Of a DNA stretch of 64,000 nt, positions 1 to 8,445 are shown piece by piece (positions within the stretch are counted from its first letter, which is position 1; every line of letters starts with the position of its first letter). The stretch spans positions 526,060-590,059 of the forward strand of contig NZ_FNCF01000001.1 in assembly GCF_900100695.1 (NCBI RefSeq), read 5' to 3'. The notes under the pieces are model-generated. The model had not been told where the DNA came from. It worked only from the letters and a program-made list of their open reading frames with translations, and did no database searches. A program made the translations under genes and the position numbers. The DNA comes from Klenkia brasiliensis. GTDB taxonomy: Bacteria; Actinomycetota; Actinomycetes; Mycobacteriales; Geodermatophilaceae.

Positions 1-1
1 C

Positions 2-346
2 GACGGCGCGGTGGTCGCCGCGGACGCGCTGTCCTGGCTCGACGTCGGCTGGGCCAACCAGGTCGGCGCGGTGCGCTGGACGGCGGCCACCGGGGTGGTC
101 GGCCAGGTGTTCGTCGCCCCGGAGCACCGCCGGCTGCGGGTGGCCGCCAAGCTGCTGATGGTGGCGGCCGGGGTCCGGGTGGCCCTCGGCTGGGCGTCGC
201 TGCGCAGCGACGGCCGGCTCACCGACCTCGGCGACAGCTGGCTCACCGCGGCCCCGGAGTGGTGGCGGCACCGGGTGCCGGGGCGGGCGGCCCACCTGCC
301 CCCGATGGACCGCCCACCCACCGACGACCTCAGGCCAGGCGGGTGA
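2..346 (+). CDS. Possible GNAT-like protein, C-terminal part (cut by window start)
   Basis: The reading frame is open at the left edge, so only the C-terminal 114 residues or so are present. A stretch reading VFVAPEHRRLRVAAKLL resembles the acetyl-CoA-binding motif A of GNAT acetyltransferases (V-x-P-x-H-R-R followed by a small-residue helix), although the usual R/Q-x-x-G-x-G/A spacing is imperfect. The family call is therefore weak and the substrate unknown. The stop codon overlaps the end of the convergent transglutaminase-like gene by 17 bases. Confidence 0.4.
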   Translation, partial: DGAVVAADALSWLDVGWANQVGAVRWTAATGVVGQVFVAPEHRRLRVAAKLLMVAAGVRVALGWASLRSDGRLTDLGDSWLTAAPEWWRHRVPGRAAHLPPMDRPPTDDLRPGG

Positions 347-1277
347 CCTCGACGACGACCGAGTGCCCCTCGCTGCGCGGGCCGGAGAAGATGCCCTTCA
401 ACGGCGGCACGTCCTTGTAGTCGCGGCCGCGGCCCAGCGTCACGTGCCGGGTGGCAACCTCGACGACGTTGGTCGGGTCGTAGCCGGTCCAGGAGCCGTC
501 CCACCACTCCACCCACGCGTGGCTCTCGCCCTTGACCGGCTCGCCGATCGCCGCGCCCGGGCGGGGATGCAGGTAGCCCGAGACGTAGCGGGCCGGGATG
601 CCCAGCGCCCGCAGCAGGCCGACGGACACGTGCGCCATGTCCTGGCAGACCCCGCGGCCCGAGGTCCAGGCCTGCATCGCCGTGGTCTTCACGTGCGTGG
701 ACCCCGACAGGTACTGCATGTGGTCGTGCACGAACCGGCAGACCCGGTACCCGGCCTCGCGCGGGTCGGCGTCGCCGACGGCCTCGCGCACCGCCCGGAC
801 GACCGGGGGGTCCATGGCGGTGAGCCGGGTGGGCGCCAGCATCTCGCCGAACCGGTCGAGGACGTCGGGGGTGGCGAGCTCGGCCCAGTCGACGACGGGG
901 GCCTGCTCGGGCTCCGGGCCGGCCTCGACCACCGAGGTGGCCACCAGGGACAGCTCGCGGTGCGGGCCGTGCAGGTCGAACGCGGTGACCGTGGAGCCCC
1001 AGTAGTCGCGGTAGGCCTGCATCGTCGCGGCCGGCTCCACCTCGACGCGGGAGCGCAGCGTGGTCTGGCGGGTCGAGTTCTCCGGGGTCATCCGGGCCTC
1101 GTTGTAGGAGCTGCGCACCGGGCCGGCGTAGGAGAACTTCGTCCGGTGCACGACCTGCAGCCGCCACCGCTCGACACCGGCCGGGGCCGAGGCGGGCTGC
1201 GCGGTCTGCGGCACCGCGGCGCGGGGCAGCGGACCGGTGACCGGCTCGGGCACGCGCTGGGACTGCGACTGGGTCAT
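330..1277 (-). CDS. Transglutaminase-like cysteine protease-fold protein
   Basis: 315 residues. The N-terminal third (from about residue 40) looks like the beta-rich domain found before transglutaminase cores in the COG1305 family (VHRTKFSYAGPVRSSYNEAR). The core has the catalytic Cys in GRGVCQDMAHV, the His in ESHAWVEWW and the Asp in GYDPTN. No signal peptide is visible, so it is probably cytosolic. The ATG at 1277 begins five bases past the alpha-E stop codon, so it is the last gene of a three-gene minus-strand operon. By family precedent these proteins hydrolyse or transfer amide bonds of peptides made by the neighbouring ATP-grasp enzyme. The true substrate is not known. Confidence 0.85.
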   Translation of the reverse strand: MTQSQSQRVPEPVTGPLPRAAVPQTAQPASAPAGVERWRLQVVHRTKFSYAGPVRSSYNEARMTPENSTRQTTLRSRVEVEPAATMQAYRDYWGSTVTAFDLHGPHRELSLVATSVVEAGPEPEQAPVVDWAELATPDVLDRFGEMLAPTRLTAMDPPVVRAVREAVGDADPREAGYRVCRFVHDHMQYLSGSTHVKTTAMQAWTSGRGVCQDMAHVSVGLLRALGIPARYVSGYLHPRPGAAIGEPVKGESHAWVEWWDGSWTGYDPTNVVEVATRHVTLGRGRDYKDVPPLKGIFSGPRSEGHSVVVEVTRLA

Positions 1278-1282
1278 CGCGC

Positions 1283-2233
1283 TCACCCCACGGCTTCCGG
1301 CACCCAGACCTGGGGCGCCTGCTCGGTGAAGAACCTGCTGGTCACGGCCTCGCTGGCGGCCGAGCAGGTGCGCTGCAGCTCGTCCAGGCGGGTGGGCAGC
1401 CGATCGAGGATCTCGTCGGTGCCCATGAACTCCAGCATCGTGCGCGCGCGGCCGACGATGCGGTGCGCCTCCCCGGCCACGCCGATGCGGTGGCCGTCGC
1501 GCACGTTGGAGCGCTCCAGCTCGGCCAGGCAGCCCTCGGCCTGCTCCAGCGCGGCGAACACCGAGCGCGGGAACAGCCGGTCCAGCAGCAGGAACTCCGC
1601 CGCCCGGCTGGAGTTCACCGCCCCCCGGTAGGTGCGCAGGTAGGGCTCGTAGGCACCGGTCGAGCGCAGCACCAGGGTCCAGGACGGCGCGGCGTCCCCG
1701 GCGAGCACGCGGGTGGACAGCATCCGGCTGGTCATGTCGACCCGCTCCAGCGACCGCCCCAGGATGAGGAACAGCCAGCTCTCGTCGCGGCTCATCGTGG
1801 CGTCGGCCAGCCCGAACACCATCGCCGACCGCTCGCGGACGAAGCGGAACAGCGAGTGCGGGCCGTACCGGCGGGCCATCGTGCGCTGCTGCGGCAGCGC
1901 GTTGTGGGTGACGTTGAGCGACTCCCAGATCTCCGCCGACAGCACCTCGCGGGCGCCACGGGCGTTCTCCCGGGCGGCGCTGAGGGCACCGACGATGGAG
2001 CTGGGGGCGATCCGGTCGAAGGCCAGGGTCGCCAGCACCCGCTCGGTGTCGGCCTCGGCCGGGTCGCACGGGATGCCCATGAGCGAGAGCAGGTTGTGGC
2101 AGGCCCGCCGCTCGTCGATCCACGGGTCCTCGACCAGGCGCTGGGTGTGCACGTCGAGGATCCGGGCGGTGTCGTCGGCCCGCTCCACGTAGCGGCCGAT
2201 CCAGAACAGCGACTCGGCGATCCGGCTCAGCAT
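1283..2233 (-). CDS. Alpha-E domain protein (COG2307)
   Basis: 316 residues, helical throughout, beginning [20 protein letters not shown], the signature start of the alpha-E family. The family has no established biochemical activity. It is consistently encoded with a circularly permuted ATP-grasp protein and a transglutaminase-like protein, as here. The ATG at 2233 overlaps the upstream ATP-grasp stop by seven bases, which indicates translational coupling. Charged E/R positions ([21 protein letters not shown]) recur in two halves, suggesting an internally duplicated helical fold. A scaffold or partner role for the ATP-grasp enzyme is an inference from gene order. Confidence 0.85.
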   Translation of the reverse strand: MLSRIAESLFWIGRYVERADDTARILDVHTQRLVEDPWIDERRACHNLLSLMGIPCDPAEADTERVLATLAFDRIAPSSIVGALSAARENARGAREVLSAEIWESLNVTHNALPQQRTMARRYGPHSLFRFVRERSAMVFGLADATMSRDESWLFLILGRSLERVDMTSRMLSTRVLAGDAAPSWTLVLRSTGAYEPYLRTYRGAVNSSRAAEFLLLDRLFPRSVFAALEQAEGCLAELERSNVRDGHRIGVAGEAHRIVGRARTMLEFMGTDEILDRLPTRLDELQRTCSAASEAVTSRFFTEQAPQVWVPEAVG

Positions 2234-3903
2234 CGGGAACCTCCAACGGCCTGCTCGTCGCCACCAGCCGTCGGCCCCGTCCCGAGGCTCGGTGCGAGCG
2301 TGCGAGCACTGAGGAGGACGGGGTCCTTCACCTGCTGCTGCTGTTGCTGCTGGCCCTGGCCGACCGCGTTGTCGTTGGCCGGTCCGGGGTCCTGCGCCGG
2401 CGGCTCGGCCGGCAGGTCGGCGGTGGTGAACTCGATCTGGGTGCGGTCCGGCGGGGGCCCGTCGGCCGGCCGCGGACCGGAGATGACCCAGGTGTCCTTG
2501 GACCCGCCGCCCTGGCTGGAGTTGACCACCAGCTCGCCCTCCGGGAGGGCCACCCGGGTCAGCCCGCCGGGCAGCACCCACACGTCCTTGCCGTCGTTGA
2601 CCGCGAAGGGCCGCAGGTCGACGTGCCGGGGGGCGATCCGGCCGTTGATCAGCGTCGGGGACGTCGACAGCCCGATCGGCTTCTGCGCGATCCAGTCGCG
2701 GGGGCTCTCGCGCACCTTCACCGCCAGCGCCTCGAGGGTCTGCTCGTCGGCCCGCGGGCCGATCACGATGCCCTTGCCCCCGGACCCGTCGACCGGCTTG
2801 AGCACCAGCGAGGACAGGTTCTCCAGCACCCACTCGGTCGCGTCGCGGTGGTCGAGCCGGTAGGTGTCGGCGTTGGCCAGCACCGGCTCCTCGCCGAGGT
2901 AGTAGCGGATGAGGTCGGGGACCCAGGTGTAGATGAGCTTGTCGTCGGCGACGCCGTTGCCGACGGCGTTGGCGATGGTCACCCGGCCGGCCCGGGCGGC
3001 GTTGAGCACGCCGGCGCAGCCGATGACCGAGTCGGAGCGGAAGTGCACCGGGTCGAGGAACTCGTCGTCGATGCGCCGGTAGATGACGTCGACCCGCTGC
3101 TGGCCGTCCGTCGTCCGCATGCTGACCTGGCCGCCCGAGCAGACCAGGTCGCGGCCCTCGACCAGCTCGACGCCCATCTGGCGGGCCAGCAGGGCGTGCT
3201 CGAAGTAGGCGGAGTTGTAGACGCCCGGGGTGAGGACGACGACGACCGGGTCGCTGACCGACGGCGGCGCGGCGGCCTTGAGCGCGGCCAGCAGCTTGCT
3301 CGGGTAGTCCGCGACCGGCTGGATGCGGTGGTCGCCGAACAGCTCGGGCAGCACCTGGCTCATCGCCGCCCGGTTGGTGATCACGTAGCTGACGCCCGAC
3401 GGCGAGCGCAGGTTGTCCTCGAGCACCCGGAAGTCACCGGCCTCGTCGCGGACCAGGTCGATGCCCGAGACGTGCACCCGGACGCCGTTGGGCGGCACCA
3501 GGCCGTGCGCGGCGCGGTGGAAGTGCGCGCTGGTGGTGATCACGCTGCGCGGCACGACGCGGTCGGCGAAGACCTGGCCGGCGCCGTAGACGTCGGCCAG
3601 GAAGGCCTCCAGCGCGTGCACCCGCTGGGCCACCCCGCGCTCGACGTGGGCCCACTCGTCGGCGCCGATGATGCGCGGGACGATGTCCAGCGGGAAGGGC
3701 TGCTCCTCCCCCGCGTGGGCGAAGGTGACCCCGGCGTCGCGGTAGGTCTGGCTCAGCACGTCGGCGCGGGCGGCCAGCTCCTCCCCCGACATCGGTTGCA
3801 GCGAGCCGAACAGGCCGGCGTACGGCGGCCGCGGCTGGGCCGGTGCGCCGAACATCTCGTCCCACTGCTCCCCGAGGGGGTAGCCGTCGAAGAGGTCCGC
3901 CAT
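2227..3903 (-). CDS. Circularly permuted ATP-grasp protein (COG2308)
   Basis: 558 residues from ATG 3903; a longer in-frame start exists at 3951. The shorter start is chosen because [18 protein letters not shown] matches the family beginning and a TAGGTT -10-like hexamer at 3911-3916 places transcription start at the ATG (leaderless). ATP-grasp features include [14 protein letters not shown] (phosphate-binding loop) and the ending [12 protein letters not shown]. Members are predicted carboxylate-amine ligases acting with the alpha-E and transglutaminase-like proteins. The last 80 residues are low complexity, with a run of seven Gln (about 2334-2354) just before a conserved-looking [15 protein letters not shown]. 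This tail looks like a lineage-specific addition. Confidence 0.88.
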   Translation of the reverse strand: MADLFDGYPLGEQWDEMFGAPAQPRPPYAGLFGSLQPMSGEELAARADVLSQTYRDAGVTFAHAGEEQPFPLDIVPRIIGADEWAHVERGVAQRVHALEAFLADVYGAGQVFADRVVPRSVITTSAHFHRAAHGLVPPNGVRVHVSGIDLVRDEAGDFRVLEDNLRSPSGVSYVITNRAAMSQVLPELFGDHRIQPVADYPSKLLAALKAAAPPSVSDPVVVVLTPGVYNSAYFEHALLARQMGVELVEGRDLVCSGGQVSMRTTDGQQRVDVIYRRIDDEFLDPVHFRSDSVIGCAGVLNAARAGRVTIANAVGNGVADDKLIYTWVPDLIRYYLGEEPVLANADTYRLDHRDATEWVLENLSSLVLKPVDGSGGKGIVIGPRADEQTLEALAVKVRESPRDWIAQKPIGLSTSPTLINGRIAPRHVDLRPFAVNDGKDVWVLPGGLTRVALPEGELVVNSSQGGGSKDTWVISGPRPADGPPPDRTQIEFTTADLPAEPPAQDPGPANDNAVGQGQQQQQQQVKDPVLLSARTLAPSLGTGPTAGGDEQAVGGSRC

Positions 3904-3910
3904 GGCGCAG

Positions 3911-3916
3911 AACCTA
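3911..3916 (-). promoter_or_regulatory. -10 element of the ATP-grasp operon
   Basis: TAGGTT on the minus strand fits the actinobacterial TAnnnT -10 consensus and ends seven bases before the ATG at 3903. This is the spacing expected for a leaderless transcript. No convincing -35 was found. Confidence 0.5.
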
Positions 3917-3960
3917 ACCAGGGGCGGTGAACGGCGCGTTTCGACGCGCACGGGGCCGCA

Positions 3961-5007
3961 TCAGGCGGACGCGCGGCGGACCAGCCGGGTGGGGCAGGTG
4001 CGGGTCTCGGCGGGCGCGGCGACACCCTCGATCTGGCGGCGCAGCAGCTCCACCAGCTCCCCGGTCATCAGGTCCAGCGGCTGGGCGACGGTGGTCAGCG
4101 GGGGGTCGCAGGTGGTGGCCACCGCCGCGTCGTCGAAGCCGACCACGGCGACGTCCTCGGGCACCCGGCGCCCGGCGGCCCGCAGCGCGCGCAGGGCGCC
4201 GACGGCCATGGGGTCGGAGGCGACGAAGACGGCGTCCAGGTCGGGCGCCTGCGCCAGCAGCCGGGCCATCGCGGCCTCGCCGCCGGCCTCGGTGAAGTCG
4301 CCGTGCGCGACCAGCGACGGGTCCACGGCCCGGCCGGCGTCCTCGGTGGCCCGCTGCCAGCCGAGGTACCGGTCGACCCCGGCGATCATGTCGGTCGGCC
4401 CGGTCAGCGTGGCCACCCGGCGGCGCCCCAGGCCGAGCAGGTGCTCGGTGGCCACCCGCGCACCGCCGACGTTGTCGGCGTCGACGTAGGCCACCGACCG
4501 GCCGTCGTAGGGCCGCCCGCACAGCACCAGCGGGACGCCGGCCCCGCTGAGCACGTCGGGCAGCAGGTCCTCGCTGTGCAGCGACATGAGGACGACGCCG
4601 TCGACGTGGCCCTGCCGGGCGAAGCGGGCGATCTTCTGCTGCTCGCGGGCGTCGCGCGCGGTGAGCAGCACCAGGGTGAGCTCGGTGTCGGCCAGCGCGG
4701 CCGAGACCCCGTGCACGATGCTGGCGAAGAACGGGTCGCTGAACACCTGCGTGTTGGGCTCGCTGAGCACCAGCGCGACCGTGTCGGTGCGCCGGGTGAC
4801 GAGGCTGCGGGCCATCCGGTTGGGCACGTAGTGCAGCTGCGCGATGGCCGCCTGCACCGCCTCCCGGGCCTCGGGGCTGACCTTCGGGGACTCGTTGACC
4901 ACCCGCGAGACGGTCGCCCGCGACACCCCGGCGAGCACCGCCACCTCGTCCAGCGTGGGCGTGGCCGACCGCGCGCCGCTGGTCAGCTCGGTGGTCACGG
5001 GGGCCAT
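3961..5007 (-). CDS. LacI-family sugar-responsive repressor, CebR-like
   Basis: 348 residues. A LacI-type helix-turn-helix lies at about residues 18-40 (TLDEVAVLAGVSRATVSRVVNES), with a hinge (YVPNRMARSLVTRRT) and a periplasmic-binding-like sugar-sensing domain to the end. The gene is divergent from a cellobiose-type ABC/beta-glucosidase operon. The intergenic region carries two operators matching the CebR/CelR consensus, so it very probably represses that operon and itself until a beta-glucoside (cellobiose in characterised relatives) is bound. The effector is inferred from the GH1 enzyme downstream. The name cebR is withheld because the ligand is not proven. Confidence 0.9.
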   Translation of the reverse strand: MAPVTTELTSGARSATPTLDEVAVLAGVSRATVSRVVNESPKVSPEAREAVQAAIAQLHYVPNRMARSLVTRRTDTVALVLSEPNTQVFSDPFFASIVHGVSAALADTELTLVLLTARDAREQQKIARFARQGHVDGVVLMSLHSEDLLPDVLSGAGVPLVLCGRPYDGRSVAYVDADNVGGARVATEHLLGLGRRRVATLTGPTDMIAGVDRYLGWQRATEDAGRAVDPSLVAHGDFTEAGGEAAMARLLAQAPDLDAVFVASDPMAVGALRALRAAGRRVPEDVAVVGFDDAAVATTCDPPLTTVAQPLDLMTGELVELLRRQIEGVAAPAETRTCPTRLVRRASA

Positions 5008-5042
5008 CGTGCGGCATCCGGGCCCCGGACGGAAGAGGTCCG

Positions 5043-5056
5043 TGGAAGCGCTCCCA
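5043..5056. promoter_or_regulatory. LacI/CebR-type operator 1
   Basis: TGGAAGCGCTCCCA differs at one base from the 14-bp CebR/CelR palindrome TGGGAGCGCTCCCA. It lies 36 bases from the regulator start codon and upstream of the TTGACA at 5075, so it is well placed for autoregulation. Confidence 0.75.
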
Positions 5057-5074
5057 CGAATTTCCCCGAAGTCC

Positions 5075-5104
5075 TTGACAGGCTGCTGTGACCGCCGCCA
5101 CGCT
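5075..5104 (+). promoter_or_regulatory. Promoter of the beta-glucoside uptake operon
   Basis: A perfect TTGACA -35 (5075-5080) is followed after 18 bases by CACGCT (5099-5104), a weak -10. The promoter lies between the two LacI-type operators; the second operator starts about where transcription would begin. Confidence 0.5.
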
Positions 5105-5119
5105 TCCGTCCGAAACCCG

Positions 5120-5133
5120 TGAGAGCGTTCTCA
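5120..5133. promoter_or_regulatory. LacI/CebR-type operator 2
   Basis: TGAGAGCGTTCTCA is a near-palindrome matching 11 of 14 positions of the CebR consensus and sharing the central GAGCG core. It sits just downstream of the predicted transcription start and 55 bases before the binding-protein ATG, a roadblock position. Confidence 0.65.
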
Positions 5134-5187
5134 CGGGCCCCGTCGGCGGGCAGCGGTGCACGACCCGACGGCTACCTGGGAGGTCCG

Positions 5188-6495
5188 ATGACGGTACGAC
5201 GACGGGCGCGCGCAGCCGCCGGAGCAACGCTCGCCCTGGCCCTGCTCACCACCGGCTGCGGAGGGTCGGACGGGGGCGACGACGGTGACCAGATCACCCT
5301 CACCCTCGGCCTGTACGGCACCTTCGGCTACGAGGAGGCCGGCCTCTACGACGAGTACATGCGGCTGCACCCGGAGATCACGATCGAGCAGTCGGTCGTC
5401 GCCCAGTCCGGCCCCTACTACCAGGCCCTGCAGACCCGGCTGGCCGCCGGCTCGGGCATGGCCGACATCCAGGGCATCGAGATCGGCTTCGTCTCCGACG
5501 TCGCGGCCAACCACGCCGACGCCTTCGTCGACTTCGCCGCCGAGGAGAACGCCGACGAGCTGGAGAGCCAGTACTACGACTGGAAGTGGGACCAGGCCAG
5601 CACCGACGACGGCCGGGTGATCGGCCTCGGCACGGACGCCGGCCCGCAGGCCATGTGCTACCGGCAGGACCTCTTCGAGCAGGCCGGGCTGCCCACCGAC
5701 CCGGCCGCGGTCAGCGCGCTGTGGCCGACGTGGGAGGACTACCTGGCCACCGGGCAGCAGTACCTGGCCTCGCCCACCCGGCAGGAGGGCAGCGCCTTCG
5801 TCGACAGCCCGAACTCGGTCTTCGCCCCCGCCGTCCGGCAGGGCGACACGACCTACGCCGACGAGGACGGCAACCCCGTCGTCGAGGACAGCGACGGCGT
5901 GCAGTCCGCCTGGGCGCTGGCCAGCCAGGCCGCCGGCGACGGGCTGACCGCCCGGCTGGCCCAGTTCAGCGACGAGTGGAACGCCGCCTTCTCCAACGGC
6001 GCGTTCGCCACCATCGCCTGCCCGTCCTGGATGCTCAGCTACATCACCTCCCAGCTGGGCGACGAGGGCGCCGGGCTGTGGAACATCGCCACGCTGCCCG
6101 GGCAGTCGGAGTCGGGCAGCACCTGGGGCGGCTCGTGGCTCGGCGTGCCCAGCAGCGGTGAGCACGTCGCGGAGGCGACCGCGCTGGCCGAGTGGCTGAC
6201 CGCCCCGGAGCAGCAGGTCCGGATGTTCACCGAGCAGGGCTTCTTCCCCTCCAGCTCGGTGGCCGCCGAGAGCCCGGAGGTGGCCGGCGCGACCAGCGAC
6301 TACTTCAGCGGCGCGCCCATCGGCCAGGTCTTCGGCGACGCGGCGGCCGCCGTCCGGCGCACCCCGATCAGCCCGTACGACACCCAGATCCAGGACGCGT
6401 TCTCCGCGGCCCTGACCACGGTGGCCGACGGCAGCCGGGACCCCGACCAGGCCTACGCCGACGCGCTGGCCGCGATCGAGCAGATCACCGGCTGA
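5188..6495 (+). CDS. Sugar ABC transporter substrate-binding lipoprotein (CUT1 type)
   Basis: 435 residues. It starts at ATG 5188 with the Shine-Dalgarno sequence GGGAGG at 5178-5183; a longer frame from 5119 is rejected because it would run through operator 2. The signal peptide ends in LLTTGC, giving a lipidated Cys24. The mature protein has extracellular solute-binding family features (LYGTFGYEEAGLYDEYMRLHP; CPSWMLSYITSQL). It captures a sugar outside the membrane for the two permeases that follow. Context with a GH1 enzyme and a CebR-like regulator suggests cellobiose or another beta-glucoside (inference). A stable hairpin separates it from the first permease gene. Confidence 0.9.
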   Translation: MTVRRRARAAAGATLALALLTTGCGGSDGGDDGDQITLTLGLYGTFGYEEAGLYDEYMRLHPEITIEQSVVAQSGPYYQALQTRLAAGSGMADIQGIEIGFVSDVAANHADAFVDFAAEENADELESQYYDWKWDQASTDDGRVIGLGTDAGPQAMCYRQDLFEQAGLPTDPAAVSALWPTWEDYLATGQQYLASPTRQEGSAFVDSPNSVFAPAVRQGDTTYADEDGNPVVEDSDGVQSAWALASQAAGDGLTARLAQFSDEWNAAFSNGAFATIACPSWMLSYITSQLGDEGAGLWNIATLPGQSESGSTWGGSWLGVPSSGEHVAEATALAEWLTAPEQQVRMFTEQGFFPSSSVAAESPEVAGATSDYFSGAPIGQVFGDAAAAVRRTPISPYDTQIQDAFSAALTTVADGSRDPDQAYADALAAIEQITG

Positions 6496-6500
6496 CCGGC

Positions 6501-6533
6501 ACGGCGCCCCGGGTCCCCCGCCCGGGGCGCCGT
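6501..6533 (+). terminator. Intercistronic hairpin between binding protein and permease
   Basis: A perfect 13-bp stem (ACGGCGCCCCGGG and its complement) with a seven-base loop lies just after the binding-protein stop. There is no T-run, so partial termination or protection of the upstream mRNA end is likely. This would allow more binding protein than permease. Confidence 0.65.
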
Positions 6534-6563
6534 CCCCCGTCCACCCCCGGCCCAGGAGAGCCC

Positions 6564-7562
6564 GTGACCCTCGCCGACGACAGCCCGCGCACCGTGACCG
6601 CGCCGGCCGTCCCCGCCCCGCCCGACCCGACCCCGCCCCCCGTCCCGCGCCGTCGCGGCCCGTCGCTGTCGCGCAACCGGTGGGGCTACGCCTACGTCGC
6701 CCCGTTCTTCGTGGTCTTCGGCGCCTTCAGCCTGTTCCCGTTCCTGTTCACCGCGTGGGTCTCCCTGCACGACGCCCGGCTCTCCGACATCAGCGGCGGC
6801 ACCTTCGTCGGTCTGGACAACTACGCGGCGCTGCTGGGCAACGACTTCTTCTGGAACGCGCTGCGCAACACCATCACCATCGGGGTCCTGTCCACGGTCC
6901 CGCAGCTGTGCCTGGCCCTGGGCCTGGCGCACCTGCTGCACTACAAGCTGCGCGGCCGGACCTTCTTCCGCACGGTCATGCTGGTCCCCTACGCCACCAG
7001 CATCGCCGCGGCGACCCTGGTCTTCGCCACCCTCTTCGGCCGCGACTACGGGATCATCAACACCGCGCTGGAGGCCGTGGGCCTGGACCGCGTCGACTGG
7101 GAGTCGGGCACCCTGTCCAGCCAGGTCGCCATCGCCGTCATCGTGACCTGGCGGTGGACCGGCTACAACGCGCTGATCTACCTGGCCGCGATGCAGTCGA
7201 TCCCCGGCGAGCTCTACGAGGCCGCCGAGATGGACGGCGCCAGCAAGTGGCGGCAGTTCCTGCACGTCACGATCCCGTCGCTGCGGCCCACGATCCTGTT
7301 CACCGTCGTGGTCTCCACGATCGGTGCGGTGCAGTTGTTCGGCGAGCCGCTGCTGTTCGGCGGCAACGGGGCGACCACCGGCGGGGCGCGCAACCAGTAC
7401 CAGACCCTGGGCCTGCTGATGTACCAGCAGGGCTGGACCAACTTCAACATCGGCCAGGCCGCCACCACGGCGTGGGCGATGTTCCTGATCATCCTGGCCG
7501 TCGTCGGGTCCGCCGCCCTGGTCGGCCGGTACCGCGCGCGCCGCGAGGGAGCCCGCCGATGA
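6564..7562 (+). CDS. Sugar ABC transporter permease, MalF-like
   Basis: 332 residues from GTG 6564, preceded by AGGAGAG at 6554-6560. After a Pro-rich cytosolic N-terminus (residues 1-35), about six membrane segments follow, the first at WGYAYVAPFFVVFGAFSLFPF. The ABC-binding EAA loop is present (ELYEAAEMDGASKWRQFLHV). It forms the heterodimeric membrane channel with the next gene, whose ATG overlaps this stop by four bases (ATGA). Confidence 0.92.
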   Translation: MTLADDSPRTVTAPAVPAPPDPTPPPVPRRRGPSLSRNRWGYAYVAPFFVVFGAFSLFPFLFTAWVSLHDARLSDISGGTFVGLDNYAALLGNDFFWNALRNTITIGVLSTVPQLCLALGLAHLLHYKLRGRTFFRTVMLVPYATSIAAATLVFATLFGRDYGIINTALEAVGLDRVDWESGTLSSQVAIAVIVTWRWTGYNALIYLAAMQSIPGELYEAAEMDGASKWRQFLHVTIPSLRPTILFTVVVSTIGAVQLFGEPLLFGGNGATTGGARNQYQTLGLLMYQQGWTNFNIGQAATTAWAMFLIILAVVGSAALVGRYRARREGARR

Positions 7563-8443
7563 CCGCCGTCCTCACCCCGCCGACGGCCACGACGCCCCGG
7601 ACCACCGGGCGCCGACCGAGCACCCGGGCCGGCCGCGCCGGGCCGGTCGCCTACACCCTGCTGGTGCTGGCCGGCCTGCTGTCGGTCTTCCCGCTCTACT
7701 GGAGCCTGGTCGCCGGGTCGCACACCAACGCCGAGATCGCGGCCACCCCGCCGCCGTTCCTGCCGAACGCGACCTTCTTCGAGAACGTCTCGGCGGCGAT
7801 GGACCAGGCCCCGCTCGGGCTGGCGATCGTCAACTCGGTCGTCGTGGCCGGGTCGATCACCGTGGGCACCGTGCTGTTCTGCACGCTGGCCGGCTTCGCC
7901 TTCGCCAAGCTGCGCTTCCGCGGCAGCGGCCCGCTGCTGGCACTGGTGGTCGGCACGATGATGGTGCCCACCCAGCTCGCGGTGATCCCGCTGTTCATGA
8001 TGATCGCCGAGCTGCAGTGGGTCGACTCCCTGCAGGCGGTCATCCTGCCCACGCTGGTCAGCGCGTTCGGCGTGTTCTTCATGCGCCAGTACCTGGTCAC
8101 TGCGCTGCCCGACGAGCTGCTGGAGGCCGGCCGGGTCGACGGCGCCTCGACGCACCGGATCTTCTTCTCCATCGTGCTGCCGGTGGCCCGCCCGGCCATG
8201 GCGGTGCTGGCGATGCTGACCTTCCTGACCGCCTGGAACGAGTTCTTCTGGCCGATCATCGCGCTCACCGCGGCCAACCCGACCGTGCAGGTCGCCATCG
8301 CCAACCTCGGCTCGGGCTACGTGCCCCAGCGCGCCGTGATCATGGCCGGCACCCTGCTCGGCACCCTCCCCGTCCTGCTCGTCTTCGCCCTCCTGGGCAA
8401 GCAGATCGTCGGCGGCATCATGGCCGGCGCCGTGAAAGGTTGA
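7559..8443 (+). CDS. Sugar ABC transporter permease, MalG-like
   Basis: 294 residues, ATG overlapping the preceding stop. The first membrane segment is VAYTLLVLAGLLSVFPLYWSL, five more follow, and the EAA motif is LLEAGRVDGASTHRIFFSIVLP. It is the second half of the CUT1 importer. No ATPase gene is in the operon; the MsiK-like ATPase near 47 kb is a candidate energiser. The beta-glucosidase ATG follows two bases after the stop, so all four genes are one transcript. Confidence 0.92.
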   Translation: MTAVLTPPTATTPRTTGRRPSTRAGRAGPVAYTLLVLAGLLSVFPLYWSLVAGSHTNAEIAATPPPFLPNATFFENVSAAMDQAPLGLAIVNSVVVAGSITVGTVLFCTLAGFAFAKLRFRGSGPLLALVVGTMMVPTQLAVIPLFMMIAELQWVDSLQAVILPTLVSAFGVFFMRQYLVTALPDELLEAGRVDGASTHRIFFSIVLPVARPAMAVLAMLTFLTAWNEFFWPIIALTAANPTVQVAIANLGSGYVPQRAVIMAGTLLGTLPVLLVFALLGKQIVGGIMAGAVKG

Positions 8444-8445
8444 TC

